Positions 10,967-24,401 are shown, numbered from the stretch's first letter. The stretch is 64,000 bases of DNA from Takakia lepidozioides (GCA_030704615.1 CM060731.1:72956756-73020755); one strand, 5' to 3'. The notes: a model not told the origin generated them from the sequence alone. Numbers and translations: made by a program.

Positions 10967-13469
10967 TCACGTCAAGCAAGGACTTCTACCAATGGAGTAT
11001 GAGGTTCCAACAGTTGAAGGGCAGGCTTGAGTCCAGGGTTTATCAGAGGGATCTCCCAAGGCAGTCCATAAAGCAGGGTCGTTGTAGTCCTTGATCAGAT
11101 GTGAGGCGCCGACAGACAGTAGAACTGGGCCTGGGTGCCCTGTTAATAAGCCCACTACTACTGAACCTGCAGCCACTCCTGCCTTCACCCCTGACGGTGA
11201 GTCCTGCACCCATTCGCCCCTCTGTAAGTTTCTTTGAAGTTGTCTATGGCATTGCCTTGGGATCAAGACGTAAAAACTGTTCTTTGTTCAATCAGTTAAG
11301 TTAATAATTTCACATCATTCCCCTCCACTTCAATGTCCCCCCCCTACCCCCGTCTCAAATTACCCCTTTCCCCCCTCCCAAAGAGGAAGGCAGAATTTAG
11401 TGTAGTCAGCCTAGCAGGGTTTTGAGTGTTTTTTAAATTGCTCAACACAGGGGGCTGTTATTTCCTATCCACATATTTTTGTGCCATAGATCATCTTGTT
11501 GCTGATTCAGTATAGTCACCTCAAGCACAAAAGCCTGGTTTGGTTCCACTTCCAGGAACTTAATAGCCTGCAAATACGGGTCAGGAAAGGGCTTGGGATG
11601 TTCACACTCGTTTCCCACCACAAGAATCTCAAAAAGGTCTGTAACGCCAAGGGCCACCAGGACTTGCTCTGCATTTGCACGGGGGGAATTGGTCACTGCA
11701 GCACCTCGCAGACCCCGTTTCTTCCCCCACTCGACAAATTGGTGAAATCCAGGGATGGGCTGTATGTCCTTTGCTGCCATGCTGGCAGCCAACCATCCGT
11801 AAGGTCAATCTTATGTCATGGAACACAAAGGTGTCACTCTTCCCATAATTAAGTTTCACAACCTCAGGCTGTCATATTTGCAACAGAGTGTCACATTTGA
11901 AACTAAAATATCAGCTTATATAGCCCATGTAATAGTACAAAGAAAGAGGGGTAAGGAAGGACCTGCGATATCGAACTTCCTTCTCATCCATGTATTGTAC
12001 GCGCCGAGCTTCGTCCAACTCAGGCATGAGTTCTGGAGCAATGACATAGTTTAGTTTTCCACTCATTTGGCGATAACAATCATATGGGAATGGGCACCCC
12101 CCCATTGTATCCTGCCTGCAGCCACACCTCTTCACCCTTCCTATCATCATTCCCACCTTTTGGCGATGATAAAAATTATTGATTGATGCTAATGCATTTA
12201 AGGCCAATGCATCCCACACCTTCCTCCTTGCTCCTTGTCTCCTGCCTGGCCTGCAGCCTGTGACACAACTGTTGATTTGCTCTTCTGCCTCCTTGCTCAG
12301 CTCTTCTCATCTGGCTATTGCCACTTTTGCAGCTAATTCAGACTGTCCTCCAAATCTGCCTGCGGCTCTGTCTGGCTTGCTGCTCTCGCCTTGCTGCTCG
12401 CTGCCTCTGATGCCTACATTCGGCTGCTCAATCTTGGGCTGCTTTGCTGCCCATACCCTTGTGGCTAGGGCATGATGTGCTTGCTCTGCTCCTCATCTTG
12501 GGGCTGGTCTGTTGGCTTCGTCTGCTTGTGCTCTCGTTGTGCCCTCCCCGGCTTGCCTGCATTCTGTTTGCTTCCTCATCTTTCTTCCTGACTTTATTTG
12601 CTTGCATTCTGCTCTGCTCTGCTTTGCTCTCTGCTCGCCTTCACTTGGGCATTCCTGGGTGCTCTTCAATGGCACTGCTGCCAGGTCTCTCTATGTCTCA
12701 TCTTTAGTCACTCTGCTGCTCTTCTCGTCCATCTGCACTGGGTGCTCTCGCCCGTTTTCCCTCTCTCTCTCTATCTCTCTCAGAGAGCTCCTTGCATCTA
12801 GGAGGACAATAAGAACATCCATGGGAAGCCCAAAAGTTTTTATGGGACTAGAGTTGTGCTCATGTACCGTGGCAAGAGATAGAAAAGAAACTATATAACA
12901 TCCAAGGGGTGCCTGAAGTTGTTGGGCAAGAGCAAATGGCAAATTACAAGAGAACAAAATTGCTGCTGCTGTAAGAAAATCCTGCAGTTGAGGCACTCGC
13001 TCTTTGGACATTGATTGCTTCTACTAGTCTTCGGGTTTCATGCCAGACTTACATTTAGTGCACATCCTCATAATTTTAGGTCTGACATTTATACCACTTG
13101 TACAATGTACAGGCACTGTGTAGAACAGTAACTCACTGCACTGGAGGGAATAAATCCCTGCACTGGACCACATCACCACGAGACAGAGTCACGGAAGTCT
13201 ATGGTTTCAAGATGGGTGGTGCAAACCTCAACAAGAATCTCTTGGAAGGCCAGGAAATGGATGCGGTCGGTGTCGGCAATAGTCCCGTCAATATCAAACA
13301 ACACAGCCTTCAGGTTATCACCTTTAGGAAGGGCTGAGGCCTTCTTACCCTCTGCACATTGCAATTCACTATTAGCAGTGGCAGTCTCCAATTCAGGTGT
13401 AGCTGTCAACGACGAGATCACTACTATCAATGGCTCCCACAGAATACTGAACCTCCTATTGCCTATCAT
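10967..13469 (-). CDS. SGPP: HAD-superfamily sugar-phosphate phosphatase, SGPP-like
   Basis: Four minus-strand exons (13469-13227, 12111-11963, 11781-11520, 11203-10967) join in frame to 296 residues. All four HAD motifs are present. Motif I is FDIDGT at residues 58-63, with nucleophile D59 and D61. Motif II is the threonine of AVTNSP (T161). Motif III is the lysine of EHPKP (K194). Motif IV is the Glu-Asp pair formed across the exon 3/4 junction (E218-D219), followed by SGVKAGVAAG. The layout and wording fit plant SGPP, a cytosolic phosphatase of broad sugar-phosphate specificity. The first 50 residues have no counterpart in the Arabidopsis protein as I remember it; the start at 13469 is the only in-frame ATG close by, but an upstream exon cannot be excluded. 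Intron 1 (1,115 bp) is purine-rich on the coding strand and accounts for several long antisense frames. The donor of exon 1 (GTTTGC) is weak. Confidence 0.9.
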
Positions 13470-13987
13470 GCGGGTGATCCCACCAGGGCGTATGAAAATT
13501 CAGCCGAAATTCATGCCACTGATTACAAGAGGTTGGAATAATGTGGATTCCAGCAGAAAGACATTGACAGTACATGCCACCCAACAAATGGTCATGGATT
13601 TGTGATAAACATAGTGCAACTCAGATAAATCATCCGCAAGGATCAGACAAGACTCCATGAGATGTCATGAGATGTTATGTGTCTGTGAGAGAGGCAGAAA
13701 GCAAATATACTACATCTGCTGGAAGCCCAGAGGGTACAAGGGACACATGGAATGACACAATAGAACCGAAGAACGTAAAGAACAGATCAAAACCCAAATT
13801 TTCAAAAGGTGGAGTGTGGAGAGAGGGAAAAGAAGCAGAAGAAGAAGACATTCATTACAGGCAGAGGGCCTGCATGACACAGTGGAACTACAAAAGAAAA
13901 CCAAAAGAACAGAACAATAAAACCTAAAGCACAGGAAGAGGGAAAGAGGTTTTCTATTGAAGTTGGACATGGGATCTTGCCATTTTG

Positions 13988-14942
13988 TTATGCACTAAAT
14001 AAAACAGGTTTTAGAAGGTGTGGTCTACCAGGAGATCCAGTGGAGCAACGGGGGGATATGCTTGGGGATATCTTAGGTTGCCAAACCACAATCTCTGCAT
14101 CTGGTGCTTTGCAGTCTGCTTTCTCTTCCGGTGCTTTTCTGGGCTCGTTGCACTCTTTCTTCTCTATCATTTTGCTATCCGGCTCATTGCACTCTTTGTT
14201 CTCTGTCTCTTTGCTATCTGACTCTTTGCTAGTGACAGTTGGATTAGAAAAGGGGCAGATGCTCTCTTTCTCTTCAGATTTGGTGTGTGCCTCTCCGCTC
14301 CTGTCTGTATTCATTTTCATTTTGATGTCTCCTTTGTCTACCTCAGCTGTTGGGCAATCCATGGGGCAAGACATTTGGAGGAGGCTGCTGGAAGTTTACT
14401 ACTTTTCGTTCATTTGAAAGCCGAATATTCGCTTCCCTGCAATAGAAATTGGCAGGCAAAGATTTTTCTCCAAATTCAACTCCTTCAAAGTTCCTATGGA
14501 AACAGTGCCCGGCGACCACTCATTGCAGTCTGATAAATAAAGGGTGTCTAGTGCCTGTGTGGGACACACTTGTGTGGACCCAATCCATAAACTAGAACAC
14601 AACTTTGATTTGCAACATTTGCCTCTACATATAGACTTGACCACAAACTCGTAATGTCTCTGATCACTTAAAGTTGGGTTTGACACAAACACTCCAATCT
14701 TGCAACCAACGGTAGGATAAGCCTCACTTAGTTTCTGAAAGTTCTAACACGGTGAACTTACCACAAATGAAGCCTCAGCTAAATTCATATTGTAGTTGAT
14801 TACAGATTCAGTTTCCGGTGAGGTATCAGGATCTATCCATGACAACCAATAGCAACCGTGAAGCATGGCAGTGTCAATGTCCAAGAGCACAATTTCAAAA
14901 GGGAAGGCAACAAAGAAGTTCAACGTCCAGCGATTTACAGAG
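13988..14942 (-). pseudogene. Decayed coding sequence of unknown family
   Basis: One minus-strand reading frame stays coding-like for about 318 codons but is interrupted by TAG near 14746 and by adjacent TAG-TAA at about 14396-14401. The N-terminal part contains WIDPDTSPETESVINYN, the middle a Cys-rich stretch CRGKCCKSKLC, and the C-terminal part is acidic and Lys/Cys-rich with KECNEP twice. A 27-base segment with good donor and acceptor bases surrounds the first TAG, but it is shorter than any normal plant intron and is a multiple of three, so I read it as ordinary sequence with a stop. I do not recognise the family. Either it is a broken single-exon gene or retrocopy, or it is a chance frame; three stop sites in this length make chance less likely. 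Confidence 0.35.
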
Positions 14943-15830
14943 AAAGTTTAGAGAAGAATTGAGGGGTGCGAGAATGTACAGTTGCAGAATGCATGATTTC
15001 ATGACCAGCTCTTACAATTTATCGACGTAAGAACAGTAGAACAAGTGCATCACAACAGAACATAGGGTCTTTGTTTTTCTTTCCAATTTCTTTCCGAATC
15101 AAAGTCAAAATTCACGGCCAGAGCCGAATCGAATGCCACACAAAAATCAGCAATTCATTCATAGCCCACTTGGTGTACCGTAACTTGAATGAATCTAACA
15201 TCTCAAAAGTGTGCAAGATAGATGGATAACCTGTTTTAGCAGCATCCTCCGCATAGAGAGCCTATCTGACACACAAAAATGCTTTGCACAGTGAGAAGAG
15301 TACCCCTTCAGAAGCTCAACCTCCTCAGTTATCCTTCAAATTCAGCGCCGTGCCTGTTGATGTCAAATGGGTCGTGCCCTCTAAAATCTCGTGACCCAAC
15401 TCCAATCATTGGCTGAGGGCAAGTTGTGTACCTCCACAGTACAAAGCAGCTCTTGAAATTCGAATTTTGGTTTCAAGAAGAGCATCAAAATATACCTAGA
15501 TCGATACAGTCAACCTAAAACGTGCTCGTAAAAATAGTTCGCAAACCTAGGGAACCTTGCTTCCAAGGATACACTCCCAGTTTTAGTGCGTCATGTGATG
15601 GTGATTTGACCAGCTTGAGTTTGCCTTTGTGATGAAAACTGGCTCTGTGAGGGATCGGAAATGATGCTAATCCAATATGGCCAATACAGATGTTGGGTTT
15701 CAAGGATAAGGGCCCCAGGACGGATTTATTAGAAGGTTGCAGTAATTGACTCTAAGACGGTAGAAGATTTGAGGGTGGGGGGCCTGATTGTAGATTGTGC
15801 ATACATCCAAAATGCGGTGATCTGAGAAAG
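14943..15830. other. Intergenic, upstream of ALG13
   Basis: No supported gene. The last few hundred bases should hold the promoter and leader of the plus-strand ALG13 gene at 15831. Confidence 0.4.
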
Positions 15831-17044
15831 ATGAAGGAGTCAGGACGGGGCCGTGTGTTTGTGACTGTCGGGACGACTTCCTTCGATGCCCTGGTGAAGG
15901 CTGTGGATTCGAAAGAATGCCGGCAGGTGCTGACCGGACTTGGCTACTCCTCGATTCTCATCCAACTTGGTCGCGGCTCTTTTCTCCCTGCCAAGGTGAC
16001 CATCTCTCTCTTTCTCTCTTCTTCGTTTCTTGTTTTACTCCTTCCTCTCTCTTTTTGGGGGGAATAGGAGAAGAGAAACATCTATATCAAGTGACATAAA
16101 CAGACAAGAAACCTCGATGACATGGGGAGGCCAGATAGGGTAATGAGCTAAAGAAACACCCCAAAGTGCAAGTACAGAACATAACGTAACTCATAGTGCC
16201 AAGGACATTTCCTTATAATTGCAATGTCGGCCAGCTTTTCATCACCCATATGTTTTCCAAGCTGTCACTTACAAATACTCGTCCCTGTATCCAGGTTTAC
16301 TTCAAACCTACTTCTGGCCATTTCTGGTTTGTAGCTCATCACACATGCAACACGAAATGCAGTATTCACCTTGCTTTCCTGAATTCAAATTCTTCCTTTC
16401 CAGTCCTCCTGCCTTCAATGGATGTCTTTGGAGTGCAGTCCAATGGAGAGGATGGGAGCTTGGAAGTCAACTATTTCCAATTTGCAGATAATTTGGCTGA
16501 GTACGTGAGCTCTGCTGCACTTGTGATCAGCCATGCCGGTGTGTAGTGATCTCCTTCCATTTCTGCGTCAATGCATTGACAAGGGCGAAGAAGGGAGTTG
16601 TTTTTCTGGAATGCAGGAGGGGGGCTAGTGATATTAACAGAAACAGTTTGTATGTTCCGTCCTGTTATTCCTGTTCAATCAAACAATATAAATTGTTTAG
16701 AGACATGCATGCCTATAAGTTCACCAAGTTCAGCTTACTGAGGGCTACTGCCCACTCTGCATCTGGCATATGAAATGGGAATTGCAGGATCAGGGAGCAT
16801 ATTTGAGACACTGCGGGCAAAGCGACCATTGGTGGTGGTGGTGAATGATGCACTCATGGACAACCATCAGTGTGAATTAGCTGAGGAGTTAGCCGACAAG
16901 AAGCACCTGTTGTGCGCTAGCCCTGCTTCTTTGGTCAATATCCTCCAATCTATGGACTTGCAGTCTCTTGTTCCTTACCCTGCCTCAAATCCTCTTGCTC
17001 TTGTGAACATTCTGGATCGGTTTCTTGGTTTTACTGATTCCTAG
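15831..17044 (+). CDS. ALG13: UDP-GlcNAc transferase subunit ALG13
   Basis: Three exons (15831-15995, 16439-16538, 16788-17044) give 173 residues with phases 0 and 1 matching at the junctions. The protein begins with RVFVTVGTTSFDALVKAV, then ILIQLGRGSF, GSLEVNYFQF, ALVISHAGSGSIFETL, RPLVVVVNDALMDNHQCELA, and ends DRFLGF. These are the signature blocks of ALG13, the catalytic, cytosolic subunit that pairs with membrane-bound ALG14 at the ER. Together they add the second GlcNAc to dolichol-linked oligosaccharide in N-glycosylation. The length agrees with the short plant ALG13. The ATG at 15831 lies eight codons before the conserved core, and no other in-frame ATG precedes it. In the genome the HAGSGS glycosyltransferase block is split by intron 2, so each half looks truncated on its own. 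Confidence 0.95.
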
Positions 17045-18156
17045 GATGGTTGATACTAGCTGAGGAAGGCTATCGCTTACAGGCAGTACTGGAAATCATA
17101 TTGCCCTCCTGTTCTTGCTTGATCCTGCTTCCTCCGGCACCCCCTTATCAGCTGTATGAGCTACTCCCTGGTACGCAATGAAGCCTATCAGAAGGTTCAC
17201 AGCTTAGATTGGGCTTTCAACTTACTATTCTTTACTGTATGCTTAGTGAGGCTGTATGCTTGTCCTGAGGCTGTTTTGCAATAATGAACTGTAATTGTGA
17301 ACGTGGAGGTCACAATTGCAAGGTTCTGCTTGTAACACGAGAAGTATCTGCCTTCACCACAAATTATCTATGCAGACCCTTTCACTGTGTGAAAGTGATC
17401 GGCTGAATTTGACTACTTGGTCAGGCTGCTTGTAATGTTTGCTTGGTGTAACTAATTCCAACTCGTTTTAGGCCCCAGCAGCACCAATAGTTAGGTGGCA
17501 TTCCAGATTCGCAACGCTAAATAGGCCAGCTAAATGGCATTTTAGCTAATTAGTTAGCAGGTGGTCCACTCACAGTTGGTGTAGCTACTAGATGATTTGT
17601 TTTGGCCACTGGCCCAGTCTCTTCAAAAGTATACAAATGGTCTTCCTGGCGGGCAGCTACCTGAAACTGTGGAGCATTAGGTTAAGGTGCAGGTGAGTGG
17701 GACTGTTGAAGTGGGGCGGGTCACCTAGAGCTAGGGCACAACCGTGGATTAAGCATAACTACTCTTAACTATAACATAACAGGCCCTTAGGCCAATCAAG
17801 CATCTCCTTAACATACAGAAGCTTCCCAAGAGTAGAAATTCTCATTGTTATAGACAGAAGCTGCAAAATGCCCGCTGTGTGACACATGATATCATGCTTG
17901 CAACTCATCTACAATACAGCCACACCTAGTGCTTTCTATTTTGTTCTAGAGCCTCAGATCTTCTAACTAATTTGTCCAATGAACATACGTAAAGCTGACA
18001 GGACATATCTCAGGTCGCAACAGGCACCCCTCAGCAGGCACTCATCACCATGTTAATCTCTCTTGAGGGTGCGGTGAGGCACACTATTAATTTACATTTG
18101 AGGTAACAAATAGGAGGAAAAATAGGATTTGCGCATTAAAGGTCATTAGCTGGCCC
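17045..18156. other. Intergenic between convergent genes
   Basis: This stretch lies between the 3' ends of ALG13 (+) and the Erv41-like gene (-). I see no gene, RNA or repeat in it; it should contain the 3' untranslated regions of both. Confidence 0.45.
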
Positions 18157-21100
18157 TCAAAAAAGGACACCTTGCTTTGCAGTACTGGTTACCAACTCGA
18201 TTATCCGGTACATCCACCGATCCAACATCCCTGTCATATGTGAACACCCCACTATCAGTCAAGATAATAATCGTGATGTAATTCTCAAATTACCATCAAC
18301 AGGCCAGCTGTTGCCAACTCCATCTCAGGCACCTGGGGTTTTCTAAGTATATGGCATACCAAATGGTCTAAATGAAACAATCAAGCACCCTCCATGATCA
18401 GAGAAGCCCTGGTCAAATTACAATCGCCAGCCAATGCACCAAGATTTGACAATCTCACAGTGGAATTGAGTGGTTCAACACACATAGGTATTCATGGAAG
18501 CTATCTGAAAATCGTACCAGTTCACTTCTGTGCATCTGAGAAAACTCAGATACAGTGAATGAGGTGACTGAGGATTTGAAGACGTGACAGTTTGCCTATT
18601 TGTTGATAGGCAAGACTAAAAGGACAAGAAAGAGGGGGAGGATAGAAACACCATCCATTTCATTTGCAGACTCTACCTGTGACAGCAAATGTCCCTCCGA
18701 GGACAGCACAAAGACGTGTGAGGAAATGGCCAAAGTTGCGCCGTTGCTCCTTGATGGTCACTATGATGGGAGATAAGTCATACACAAAGTACACAGCTGC
18801 AAAAAGCCCATACACTACCAGATGACAATCCATTTTTTTGTAATAAGGAACAACGGTAGTCAAAAGCATTGGCTCGAAGTACTTGGTAGTATATCTGAGA
18901 AACTGGACCTTTATTCCCTAGACCTCTGACACACAACCACTGTAAATGGACACAAACCTATGTTCGTCCATTTAATCATCAGTTGAGTTATAGGTTGCTG
19001 CCCAACAACTCTGTTGCTATGTGTATATATCAACCAAGACGTGTATATACACCATCTGTCTTTGGATCTGCAATCTATCGTTTGACTGATGTGCCGTCCA
19101 CATACCCAATGCCCAGCACAAACCTGGCCAATGTTGGTCGTGTTTTTGGAGTGGTTGGTAATATTCCGTCACCGAGAACTGGTTCGTAGGCAACGTTCGC
19201 CCTGTCAAGTACTGGTATTCTGTGGGCACAATCTGGTGCACACTCTCCCCCGGCCCCGGATCCACAAATTAGATATAGGGGACTAAGCATTAGTTGAATG
19301 AGTGGCTTTATGGTTCCAAAAACAACACAGGCACAAGTAAACTGCCCACATGGGTTCACTTCTGTCATGACAAAAACCAACATATAATAATGCTGTAAGC
19401 TACAGTTCATACCCTTGTCATCAGATCATGTATTTAGGCTTAAATTTTCACAAAGCATTCCAACAGATCTTGACAGCATGTTAATTGCAGATTAAACCAG
19501 AAATGGGGTGTAGTACCTAGCCATGTTATCTTGCTACCAAATTACTTACACACAACACCCCTGGACTAATAACAGGACTACTAACAGAGCAAACATTCTT
19601 CAGACAACATGTTGAATCTTACGTGATCCACAAAAAGGAGGCAGGAAATTGAGACATTAACTCCCCAGGGAAGGGAAAAGGCATCTAACCTGCCCTGTTT
19701 GGACTAAGCAGGAAAGGGGGTGATAGAAAGAAGAAACGAGCGGAGCTGGTGAATGGGAAATCAGAATGGACACTACAACTTGTCTGATTCTGGAGTAGAC
19801 AAGTTGATCTGTTCTTCCAATTGCAAGAAACCACTTCACTGTGGCAACGATTTGATAGATAAAATTATCCCAGAATCCAGACCCAGTGACGGGACAGCTT
19901 ATACACAAGTTTGATGCATTGATTCATCCCGGAATTCTGACCAAATACGCAGCAGAGGGAAAGAAATACAGCACATTCAAGGCAGAGAGAGAGGACACAG
20001 ATAGAGACAGAAACAAACAGAGACAAAGGCAAATTTGATAAGATCCAGAGCAAGAGAGCGGAAGATACAGTTGATCCAACTGAAAAGGAAAAGAAAACAA
20101 CCTTAAGGAAGTATTTGAAAGTGCCACTGGTGTCCTGGAGAATACGGTCCGTGTTATCCAAAGGGTTGTGGATTCCTGGATATTCAGGCCCAAACGAGAG
20201 ACTGTGGATGATATGGCTCACGTTGACCTCTTGCACTGTCTCAAAAATCTGCTTTACTCCTTCCACCCATCCCACCCATCAGGACAACTGTGTTGCTCAC
20301 AAGATTCGATAGTGACATATGTTCCTGAATGTCTACCAGAATGACTGCCTAGGGAAAGTGGATAGAAAACCAACATCAATCCTTCATCAAGTGATCACAG
20401 TTGTCATGGTTGCAGATGCAGTGGTTTATATTCTACTGATGTACAATTGTGGGTTTGATAGACAGGGCTCTGCTAAGATATGTGGGACTCAGTGAAGCAA
20501 AGAGATATCAGTGGGCACTTGTGATAGGCTACTATAATTTTGCAGCAAAACTCCTTGTGCAGCTGCCATAAGGACGCACACCAAACCTGCCCTTAGCAAA
20601 GATTAATAGGGCTGGCAACATACATATTGTTTGCACAAACTGTGAGAAGAATAACCATTATAAATCTTTCTATTTTGGCAGCAGGAGAGAGTGTACTCAT
20701 AAGACGCCTGGCATCAGGAGAAAACAGACAAACAGCTAGTTTTGAGAGGAGGACCTGCTGGGCAACATAGATGCTTAAACCATGCATTGAAATATGAAAG
20801 TTTCCAGCCACCCTGGCCACATCCAACACACCATACACCTGCACCCGATAGCATTTCTGTCAGTCCTTTGGTTTCAAAGGGAAATTCAGGGAGCAGAAAG
20901 AGGACAGAGGAAGCTACACCTGGGAGACATGGAGAATCCTAACAGCTTTTCATTTGTATTGGTTGTGTTTGTACTGTGTGAATCCAAGAGATGGTAAGCC
21001 ATTGAAAGAATTTAGAAATGGACATAAAGCTGGAAACAACCGCTAGTCCCACATAACCTCCTAGGTAGACCACAAGTTTCATCCCAAATATCAGGCGTCC

Positions 21101-23553
21101 CTTATGGTTCTTATTTGCAGAAAACATACATGATCTACAGTGTGTTCTTTGCTTGAAAATTACCTTACAATTGCATAAATAATACAAACCAAAAGCAAAA
21201 GTGAGAAAGGTGCAGTGTGCTACCCGGCATCCTTCCTGATCTTGAAGTGCACGTTTCACATCCTTGATCACCTTCGTAGGATCCTTAAGCATTGCAATTT
21301 TGTGACCATGCCCATGATCAAAATCATGTGCGTGCCCTGGTATTTTCCACCCCCAATGAACCAGAAGATTGAAAACAGAGCTCTCTCCCTCTGTCTAGCT
21401 GGCTCAACACCAGTTGCACTATTCTAAGCACAAATATGCTCAAGACAACTTCCAATGTATTCACAGGGGACGGGGTTGAGGGGAACGAGTGATGTCATGA
21501 CAGGGAAGATATATGAAACAACAGCCAGCCTTGCTACCGACACAAATGAAATGTATATCAGGTTACCATGCTCCTGGTCTGATTCATGATCCGCCTGTGA
21601 TTTGTGCTCCCCCTCAACAAGATCAGACACGTACTCTGAGCCCAATATGTAGCCATCCTTATGCAACCGAATCTGCACAAATTCAAGGTCCTCAACACAC
21701 AGTTGTTCAAGAGACACTAGAAACATATATAACATTGAGGAACATCTTGAGATTGTGGAACCCCCTCCCATCCACTTAATTCTGCAGAACAGGTGTCCAA
21801 GGCCTTCTTGGCCAGATGGTCAAAATAGTGGAGACCATTAATACACTGTGCTCAGACTGGTGATGAACAGTGCTAATGCAAGAGCAAAGCAAGAGTAGAT
21901 TAGCAAAGAACTGGTTAAGAAGAACCTACTTTCCAAATATTGGTATCAAGGTCAACTTCATGCTTTCCAGACATGTCAATTGCGTCCATACTTAGCACTG
22001 CCCCACATCCACATTCATCTCTTTTAACGTCAGACCAAAAAAATGAGCAAGAGAGAATTAAGAAACCAAGAAAAGAAATTTTATAGCATCAACAGGGGGC
22101 TTTGAGGGCTCATAGGACAAAGTAGAACAACAAGAAAGAAAGAGACCCCAATGATATAAGAGAAAAGACAGTGAAAGGAAGGTTTCAAATACATCTAAGA
22201 ACACACCTTCACAAGGGAGGCCAGGGAATGTCATATTGATATGAATGGGTAGTTTCTCGCCACGCTTCACATCCACCGACATCTGTACCACCAGGGTCAT
22301 TGCTGACTTATCCCAACATACATACATGATGTGCCAAGCTAAAAAGCCCTTTAGAGCCTGCACGTGATTTAAGATTGACACGTGACCTTCTCATCAACAA
22401 CACCATTGACATTTGACCCTTAAGTACCAAGGGCACATTGATCTGCTGCAGCAGAAATGACTGCTACTCTTCATTGTGGAAATACCCTACCAATGGTGTG
22501 TAGTCACCAGAAGCATAACAGTGATTTAGGGTTTCTAGCAAAACCAACTCATCTCGTGAAGCTAAGCTATCTAACATATGGCACAACTTCCAACAGTGAA
22601 ATGAGATCTCAAGAAGGCAAATGCACTCAAACTTCCCCAGCCTCATCGAATCCGCTGTGCACTGATCCAATGGTGTTGTTATGACAAGGAAACAAAGGCC
22701 GTAGATAAGTCTTCCTAGTGAGAGAGAGGAACCAGAAGGGGGGGTCAACTTAGATACCTCATGCACGGTGAAGGGTGTGAGGTAGAAGCGGAGCTCATGG
22801 GTAAAGAGCACCACCATAATCAATAGGCCGATTATTGACACTGCCCCATCCACATTAAACCAAATCTTCAGAATGAATTCTCCTTGGTTTATGTTTACAT
22901 CTGCACTGCTCCAATCAAACTGTATCCTTGGGGAGGACCTCCTGATAGCATACTAAAGGAATCACCACACCCACCATCGTACAGCTGGCCATAGAAATCT
23001 AGGAGGTGCTACATGACTCCTCACACACTCACTGTATGTCGTCCTATGACTTCAGACATCCAAGTTATTTTTGACAATGCCATATACACAGTCTTCACGA
23101 TGAGGTTTTAGCATCTGGCTAACAATGTCCAAGAAAAACCACAGTGAATGCCTTGGTTCCAAATCAGATGTTAGCAAAATTGAGCGATGTGATTTCTGCA
23201 GAAGGGTACTGGGCAATGCACTGACTTTGTGGGTGACGACAACGGAAGTGAAAGCTGCACAACTTCATGAGCATTATCCAAATCAGGCAAATACCAAGAG
23301 CAAGCACAAGGCGTCCACCCTCCAGCACAGCTGAGGGACCTTGAGACTTCACATGTCTACATTTCTAAACCAACCAACAGTCTCCCAAAATGGGCAATGT
23401 ACTATAACAGCAGAGAGTGCCTGTCCCCTAGTAGAAGTTTGCTAGAAAGTAGCCAGGTTTACCAGCTGCGCCTGATGAAGTTTTCTGGGTCAAATGCTCC
23501 TCAGCCCGGGGGAAGGCATCCAGGTGCTTGATATACTGCCACTTGAACCCCAT
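18157..23553 (-). CDS. ER vesicle transporter of the ERGIC family, Erv41-like paralogue
   Basis: Eleven minus-strand exons (23553-23463, 22840-22758, 22282-22207, 21997-21930, 21672-21567, 21336-21224, 20838-20755, 20248-20102, 19232-19124, 18796-18677, 18230-18157) join in frame to 356 residues. The N-terminus has HLDAFPRAEEHL, then a membrane segment (VSIIGLLIMVVLFTHELRFYL). The lumenal domain has VDVKRGEKLPIHINMTFP, VLSMDAIDMSGKHEVDLD, GCRVYGVLDVARVAGNFHIS and LSFGPEYPGIHNPLDN. The C-terminal part has NQFSVTEYY, VYFVYDLSPI, and a second membrane segment at LCAVLGGTFAVTG. This is the plant ERGIC-type protein that is distinct from ERGIC3; the lumenal domain resembles Erv41/ERGIC2, so I infer the Erv41-type partner of a cargo receptor cycling between ER and Golgi. 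An insertion in exons 5-6 is unusually rich in His and acidic residues. The ATG at 23553 sits in AAAGATGG and is the only in-frame ATG before the core. The gene is divergent from the ERGIC3 gene at 26059. Confidence 0.9.
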
Positions 23554-24401
23554 CTTTGCACTCCTTTTGCCCACCCAACTTAAGCGTGAATGGAAACCCT
23601 TGAATTGTCTGTGGATTGAAAAGACTGAGTGTAAGTTAAAAAGGACACCTCCATCACAGAGGCTCCAAGCACACAGAAATACCAGAACCGGAGAATGGGA
23701 GGCTGACGACACATCCTAAAATGCGGAGAAAAAAATGGTTCCCAACCCTTCCAACAACTACTAAAGAAGATTCGACTTCCTCGAGAAGGATTAGTATGCC
23801 CACGAGGTAAGGTCACCAAAGAGTCCACAAGATAAAAATGGGTCCCCGATAAGCAGACGCAATCGTGAGTCAGCTCTGAACTAATGAATTCAGTGAAAAC
23901 CCTAATCAGCGTGCTCGCGAAAGTAGCTGAATTACTTGGAATACTCGCATAGATCCCCGACCCACCAACACCATGTTGCTGGAATTGGTGGTTGGCTTGT
24001 TCCAATCTCTCTCTACAGACATAAATAGACACGAAAATGAAACCTCTACCCCTTGCCCTTCATATTTCCAAACAAGCCCATCAAACCATGAGCTCGTACA
24101 GACTCCAAGCAATTCCCAGCAACAAAAGCGACTTCTAACCTTACCAAAACCAACAGATCAATCCCAAAAGCTCTGCTCTACTTGAATCCGAGCTGCACCC
24201 TCCTCGCCAGGCCGATCCGCACCGAGTAATCCATACGCGTTTCACTCATCTCCAACAGCAGCTCATCACATCAGCTTTCAACCAACCTCTCTTCTACAGA
24301 TCTCACAGAGCTCCCCACACACACACACCAGAGCACGCTTCTGCTACAAGCAGATTTTTAGGTCAAATAAAACCCCTCTAGTCTGAAAAATACGAGCCAA
24401 T
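23554..24401. other. Upstream region of the Erv41-like gene
   Basis: This is the promoter-proximal part of the region shared by two divergent genes. The 150-codon minus-strand frame that overlaps it is a shadow with no known domain. CA-rich and pyrimidine-rich stretches lie near 24250-24340. Confidence 0.4.

Noticed and set aside
12179-12898. Several overlapping plus-strand frames rich in Leu, Ser and Cys that resemble membrane proteins
   Set aside because: They lie in intron 1 of the minus-strand phosphatase. The sequence is a pyrimidine-rich CTGCT-type tract, which produces hydrophobic frames in any phase; no domain or splice structure supports a gene.
14735-14761. A 27-base intron with GTAAGT and TTTCAG inside the unknown minus-strand frame
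   Set aside because: It is far shorter than any normal plant intron, and its removal is not needed to keep the frame. I treat the TAG within it as a stop.
23580-24032. A 150-codon minus-strand frame upstream of the Erv41-like gene
   Set aside because: It overlaps the first exon region in a different frame and has no recognisable content; the conserved N-terminus is in the other frame, starting at 23553.
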